DNA of 64,000 nt from Maricaulis sp036231565 (lineage in GTDB: Bacteria; Pseudomonadota; Alphaproteobacteria; Caulobacterales; Maricaulaceae): contig JAZAHA010000019.1 in the NCBI GenBank assembly GCA_036231565.1, positions 62,001-126,000 on the forward strand. Direction: 5' to 3'. Positions 60,567 to 64,000 of the stretch are shown here, piece by piece. Position 1 is the stretch's first letter. Each line of letters begins with the position of its first letter. The notes below the pieces were generated by a model. That model saw nothing but the letters and a program-made list of their open reading frames with translations. It had not been told where the DNA came from and did no database searches. The translations under genes were made by a program, and so were the position numbers.

Positions 60567-61255
60567 GCGCGCCGCGCTGGATGCGGGCGCTGTCGCGCCG
60601 CGGCGCCGTGCTTCTGCCCCATGCCGGGTCGCACGCCGTCTTCGCCGGAACCGATCGCCGCCGCCGTCCGCTCGCCCGTCTCGCACCGGCCGACATGCGC
60701 GAGGCCGAGACGAAGGGCTGGCTCGCCCGCTCCGGCGACGGCTACACCCTCTCTGCGGCCGGTCATGTCGCACTATGTGACACCAATGGGTCACCCATGG
60801 TGCAGCAATCTCACCTCATTGAGCGCCCTGTGATGCATGAAAGCGGGCGTATCGAGACGGTCATGGCCAATGCCCTGGAGGGCCCGCTGGGCAAGTGGTC
60901 CGGCCTTCTGGGCCCCGCCGAACGCAATGCCGCAGAGCGCTTTCTGGCCGATTATCACCGCTCCAGCCTGACCCAGCGCACCACCCGCAACTGGTCCCCC
61001 ACAGCCCCGCGCCGCGGCGAAGGTCCGCGCCGGGGACCGGAAGACGCCACCCTCAGCGCCATCGCCGCAAAGGATCGTGTTTTCAAGGCGCTGGACGCGC
61101 TGGGACCGCAATTGGCGAAAGTCGTCGAGGCCGCCCTCATCCGCGAGGAGAGCCTGGCCGCCATGGAGCGCCGCTTCGGCTGGGGCCAGCGCTCCGGCGG
61201 CACAGCCGTCAAACTCGCCCTGGGGCGGCTGGCGGAAATCTATGGATCGGGGTGA
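60563..61255 (+). CDS. DUF6456 domain protein
   Basis: 230 residues. N-terminal winged-helix-like part (MREAETKGWLARSGDGYTLS), then the DUF6456 core about 105-225 with GPAERNAAERFLADYHRSSL and RVFKALDALGPQLAKVVEAA ending LAEIYG. Functions in the family are unknown, but the fold suggests DNA binding. Coupled to the DnaA-domain protein by a 4-bp overlap. Confidence 0.82.
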   Translation: MSAPRWMRALSRRGAVLLPHAGSHAVFAGTDRRRRPLARLAPADMREAETKGWLARSGDGYTLSAAGHVALCDTNGSPMVQQSHLIERPVMHESGRIETVMANALEGPLGKWSGLLGPAERNAAERFLADYHRSSLTQRTTRNWSPTAPRRGEGPRRGPEDATLSAIAAKDRVFKALDALGPQLAKVVEAALIREESLAAMERRFGWGQRSGGTAVKLALGRLAEIYGSG

Positions 61256-61258
61256 AAA

Positions 61259-61399
61259 GGCTTCCCCTGCGAAGCGGGGGAAGTGCCGAGCGCAGCAAGG
61301 CGATGGGGGAGAGTCTGCGCGCTACGCGCTCCGCGGCGCTTCGCGCCGCCCCCTCAGTCCGCTTCGCGGACAGCTCCCCCGCAAGCGGGGCGAGCCCTT
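61259..61399. repeat. Dispersed multi-hairpin repeat, copy 2
   Basis: About 140 bp matching copy 1 at 43096-43251. Hairpins GCGGCGC-TTC-GCGCCGC (61333-61349), GTCCGC-TTC-GCGGAC and CCCCGC-AA-GCGGGG, bracketed by CTTCCCC and GGGGAAG. Like copy 1, it follows a rightward stop and precedes a leftward gene. Confidence 0.8.
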
Positions 61400-61406
61400 G
61401 CCGGGA

Positions 61407-61826
61407 CTAGGCGCCCGCCGCAGCGCGGATCCGGCCGATCATCGAGGTCAGCCCGTTGGAGCGCTGCGGGGAAAGGTGTTCGGACAGGCCGATCCGTTTG
61501 AGCACTTCGCGCGCATCGACCGACAGGATGTCTGCCGGTGTCCGGCCGGAATAGACGCGCAGCAGCAACGCGGCGAGCCCCCGCACGATATGCGCGTCGC
61601 TGTCGGCCCGGAAGGTGAGGGTATTGTCGCCCGGTTCGGTGACGAGCCAGACCTGGCTGACACACCCCTTCACCTTGTTGGTGTCAGTGCGGTCGCTCTC
61701 CGGCATGTCGGGCAGGGCCTTGCCCATGTCGATGAGATACTTGTACCGCTCCTCCCAGTCGCCCAGGAGGTCGAACTCGTCGACGATGTCTTCGATCTCG
61801 GAATGGATGTCGCTGTGTGCCGTCAT
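61407..61826 (-). CDS. sufE: SufE family cysteine desulfuration protein
   Basis: 139-residue sulfur acceptor for SufS cysteine desulfurase in Fe-S cluster assembly. Catalytic cysteine C55 in NKVKGCVSQVW; EFDLLGDWEERYKYLIDMG and LSEHLSPQRSNGL are family signatures. The ATG at 61826 matches family length; an extended frame upstream is not supported. SufS is not in this window. Confidence 0.92.
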   Translation of the reverse strand: MTAHSDIHSEIEDIVDEFDLLGDWEERYKYLIDMGKALPDMPESDRTDTNKVKGCVSQVWLVTEPGDNTLTFRADSDAHIVRGLAALLLRVYSGRTPADILSVDAREVLKRIGLSEHLSPQRSNGLTSMIGRIRAAAGA

Positions 61827-61909
61827 GTCAGGGCCGAGGTAGTGCGGCGATGGCGGCAAGGCAAGCATCCGGTGCGGTATCGGACAGCATTCCCGTGGCG
61901 GGGGAAGCG

Positions 61910-62179
61910 TCAGGAATTGCGTTCGGCCTCGTGCTCGACAAGCGCGGCTTCGATCCGGGTGGCGGCCATGTCGGTCAGGAAACCGCCAAGTCGCGCCGCC
62001 TCGCGGCCGGCATCGCACAGGGCGGCATTGTCCTCACACCAGGCGCTGACGGGTTCGCCGGCATCAATCCGGGTTTCAGCCAGGTTTTGCGGCAGGTCAA
62101 AGGCCTCGCCCGCGAAATCGCGGGGCACAAACACGCTGACGACTGCAAGCCAAAGGGCTGCACGCAGCAAGAACATCAT
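61910..62179 (-). CDS. DUF5330 domain protein
   Basis: 89-residue protein with an N-terminal helix MMFLLRAALWLAVVSVFVP acting as anchor or signal, then a short mature part with two cysteines in AWCEDNAALCDAGREAARLG. AAGGAGG is well placed before the tandem ATGs. Typical DUF5330 of alphaproteobacteria; function unknown. Followed 83 bp later by sufE. Confidence 0.78.
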   Translation of the reverse strand: MMFLLRAALWLAVVSVFVPRDFAGEAFDLPQNLAETRIDAGEPVSAWCEDNAALCDAGREAARLGGFLTDMAATRIEAALVEHEAERNS

Positions 62180-62402
62180 GACCGACCTCCTTCTTATTGG
62201 CACTCAAGAGGCGAGAACCTCCTCAATGCAGGATCGAGGCTAGTCGAAGAGCCGAAGTATAGCGAGCGAATCCGCCGTTAACCAAAAATGCCGTGCAAAT
62301 ATGGATCAGCGTTTTTTTGTAAAATTTGCCCGCAATTTTATCTTGTCCCTGTTCGAGACACTTTTTGTTAACACGTCGCCATTCGAGCCGTGCAAATGCG
62401 GC

Positions 62403-63434
62403 CTATTCCGACGTATCCGCGGTATCGAGGCAGCGGCTGACATCGAGCAGGGCGTGCTCGGCGATGCAGAAACTGTCCTCATACTTGAAATGCCCGGCGG
62501 CCACGCATTGCTGCAGGTCGAGGCGGACCCAGGCAAGACAACGCTCGACCATCGGGTCGCTGAGCAGGCTGTCGATCGCGGCATCGGTGTCGGCACCGGT
62601 GTCCTGCAGCGATTGCAGGGCGGCGACCGAAAGAATACGGCCGACGCGGGAGCGGTCGGGGTCCGGAACGGCTTCGCCGACGGTCAGCGAAAGCTGAGGC
62701 GTCAGCGTATCGTCGACCGGTGTGACCATGTCCAGCGGCACGGCGCGCTCGAACAGGGCCGAGGCGGGGACCGCATCGCCCAGGCCGCTTTCCGGCGACA
62801 GGCGCAACGTATCCGGCAGCATCAGCGGGCTTTCGGTCATTTCGGAAATTGCGGCCAGGCGGTCCGCCCGGTCGCGATAGACCCGGTTCGCCCAGCGTTC
62901 CGACTGCAGAGAATAGGCGGCCGAACGGTAACGCTCAGAGACCTCGCGGATCTCGGCATTGTCGCGCCCGACGGCGTCGATCACCGAATCCTGGGCGTCG
63001 CCGGCGGCGGAGAAGCTGGTTGCGAAGGCCGGATCGTTCATCAAGCCGGACATGGCGGCGTTGGGGCCGTAATAGTCGGCCAGCTCGCGCACCTGGTCGA
63101 TATAGTCGGGGTGATGCGCCGCAATGATCGAGGCATAGGCGATCCAGGCCCGCACCAGACGGTCCTCGCCATAGAAGGCGGAGAGCCGGTCCATTGCCGA
63201 ATCGAGATCGTCGCCCGATGCGATAGGCGCATCGCGCAGATCAGCGACGACACCGTGATAGGCGGCGTATTGCCCCGCGGAGCGGCGAACCATCCCCTCT
63301 GCCTGTGGCGGGGCGGTATCGAGCTGGAGCTGCGGGGCCGCAGCGGTTTCACCGACTGTTTGCGGCGCCGTTTCCGGCGCGTCCTGCGCAGCGGAAATCA
63401 TGAGGACGAGCGCCGTGAGCGAACTGACAAACAT
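62403..63434 (-). CDS. Secreted protein of unknown function
   Basis: 343 residues. Signal-like N-terminus (FVSSLTALVLMISAAQ), an Ala/Pro-rich stretch to about 45, then a helical domain (about 50-190; SAGQYAAYHGVVADLRDAPI, LADYYGPNAAMSGLM), and a C-terminal part with cysteines in VERCLAWVRLDLQQCVAAG and DSFCIAEHALLDVSRCLD, likely two disulfides. No family recognised. Probably periplasmic. Divergent from the partial membrane gene at the window end. Confidence 0.72.
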   Translation of the reverse strand: MFVSSLTALVLMISAAQDAPETAPQTVGETAAAPQLQLDTAPPQAEGMVRRSAGQYAAYHGVVADLRDAPIASGDDLDSAMDRLSAFYGEDRLVRAWIAYASIIAAHHPDYIDQVRELADYYGPNAAMSGLMNDPAFATSFSAAGDAQDSVIDAVGRDNAEIREVSERYRSAAYSLQSERWANRVYRDRADRLAAISEMTESPLMLPDTLRLSPESGLGDAVPASALFERAVPLDMVTPVDDTLTPQLSLTVGEAVPDPDRSRVGRILSVAALQSLQDTGADTDAAIDSLLSDPMVERCLAWVRLDLQQCVAAGHFKYEDSFCIAEHALLDVSRCLDTADTSE

Positions 63435-63632
63435 TCAAAGACTCCTGACACGTCCCGCAAACATATTGCCTTGTCCCGCGAACAGCGCCAAGTGTCCATG
63501 CGTGATGAATTATTCGAAGGCCGGTTTGTTCAGAAAGGTAAATGAACCGGTCTCGGGATTCAGTATTTGTTAACGATAAAGGCGAAGATTCCCGCGTACA
63601 GGAATCAGATGACAGTCCGTACCGGTTGAGAG

Positions 63633-64000
63633 ATGGACCCGAAGAGCGACGATATCACAGCCTGGATCGCCCGCCGCGGTGGCGTGATTGTCAATCTGGT
63701 ATGGATTGGCACGCTGGCTGCTGCCGCGCCGCAGGTCTGGCCGCTGCTGGGCGGTGCCGAATGGATGCGCGCACTCGGCCTGACGGCGCTCGCCCTGCCG
63801 GCCATTGCCGGTCTCATGCTGCTGCCGCGTCTTGTTCATCCTTTCGAACGCTTTGTGCTGGCCATGATCTGGACCGGCTTTGCCGCCGGGATCGCCGTCA
63901 CCGGCGGCGGGGTCACCGGCATCGGTGCGCTCGCCTTCCTGCTGGCGCCGGCTGTCGCTGCGGCCAGCGGCCTGCGCGACGGAGTCGTCAAGGCGGCGTC
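63633..64000 (+). CDS. N-terminus of a membrane protein, possibly a sensor histidine kinase (cut by window edge)
   Basis: 122 codons are visible. After a soluble start (MDPKSDDITAWIARR) come at least four hydrophobic helices (about 19-36, 46-63, 72-90, 94-116) including VTGGGVTGIGALAFLLAPAV, a pattern seen at the membrane ends of several alphaproteobacterial histidine kinases. No catalytic domain is within the window, so the kinase call is inference. Confidence 0.55.
   Translation, partial: MDPKSDDITAWIARRGGVIVNLVWIGTLAAAAPQVWPLLGGAEWMRALGLTALALPAIAGLMLLPRLVHPFERFVLAMIWTGFAAGIAVTGGGVTGIGALAFLLAPAVAAASGLRDGVVKAA

Noticed and set aside
1..64000. rRNA operon, phage, insertion sequence or CRISPR elements
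   Set aside because: No transposase, integrase, att-like direct repeats, rRNA signatures or repeat-spacer arrays were seen.

Overview
The window is high-GC, densely packed bacterial chromosome with short or 4-bp overlapping gene junctions. The mix points to a Gram-negative marine alphaproteobacterium, probably of the Caulobacterales/Maricaulales type (Maricaulis- or Hyphomonas-like). The evidence is an xseB-ispA-dxs isoprenoid block, a J-domain/pdxH pair next to aroC, DUF2336, DUF6456 and DUF5330 proteins, a TonB-dependent receptor and two TonB proteins. The genus is inferred from gene content. I see no rRNA, phage, insertion sequence or CRISPR array, so this reads as core chromosome with several lineage-specific modules.

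Layout. 1-9.3 kb: a leftward run of cytochrome b561, YceI, TsaC/Sua5 and an FAD-linked oxidase (cut by the edge); an acyl-CoA dehydrogenase; a small membrane protein plus YbjQ-family protein joined to two tandem signal peptidases I; an SDR; a SET-domain protein; a PfpI-like protein. 9.4-17.4 kb: an HDAC-family deacetylase, a histidine phosphatase, then xseB, a CsaA-like protein, ispA and dxs; a TetR regulator and S41 lipoprotein sit in reverse between dxs and tlyA. 17.4-25 kb: two glycine-zipper envelope proteins with a shared promoter motif, aroC, a J-domain protein, pdxH, a DUF1499 protein, a metallo-beta-lactamase-fold hydrolase and an ATP-grasp-like protein. 25-33.5 kb: oppB-oppC and oppA around two opposing paralogous secreted proteins, a DUF3667 protein and SppA. 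33.6-34.0 kb: tRNA-Pro(CGG) and tRNA-Gln(TTG).

34.6-43.1 kb is the most distinctive block: an energy-transduction operon of the TonB2/TtpC type (DUF3450 protein, large ExbB-like protein with periplasmic coiled coil, ExbB, two ExbDs, TonB, TPR protein), followed by a second TPR protein and second TonB. 43.3-51.8 kb: oligopeptidase-B-like lipoprotein, MsrB, MFS transporter, DUF2336, DUF2061 and zf-TFIIB proteins, and a TonB-dependent receptor that the TonB block could energise. 52.2-60.0 kb: a ten-gene Mrp-type cation/proton antiporter operon in the E-F-G-(MbhD/E-like)-B-C-D order, with three antiporter-like D subunits and no full-length MrpA. 60.2-64 kb: a stand-alone DnaA-domain-IV-like protein with a DUF6456 partner, SufE, a DUF5330 protein, an unknown secreted protein, and the start of a membrane protein that may be a sensor kinase.

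Non-coding signals include nine terminator-like hairpins, a paired TGAC-N4-GTCA operator around the TetR gene, an 11-bp-period direct repeat before both glycine-zipper genes, two strong palindromes before a DUF2061 gene and a TonB receptor, and two copies of a multi-hairpin dispersed repeat with compensatory base changes, each between convergent genes.
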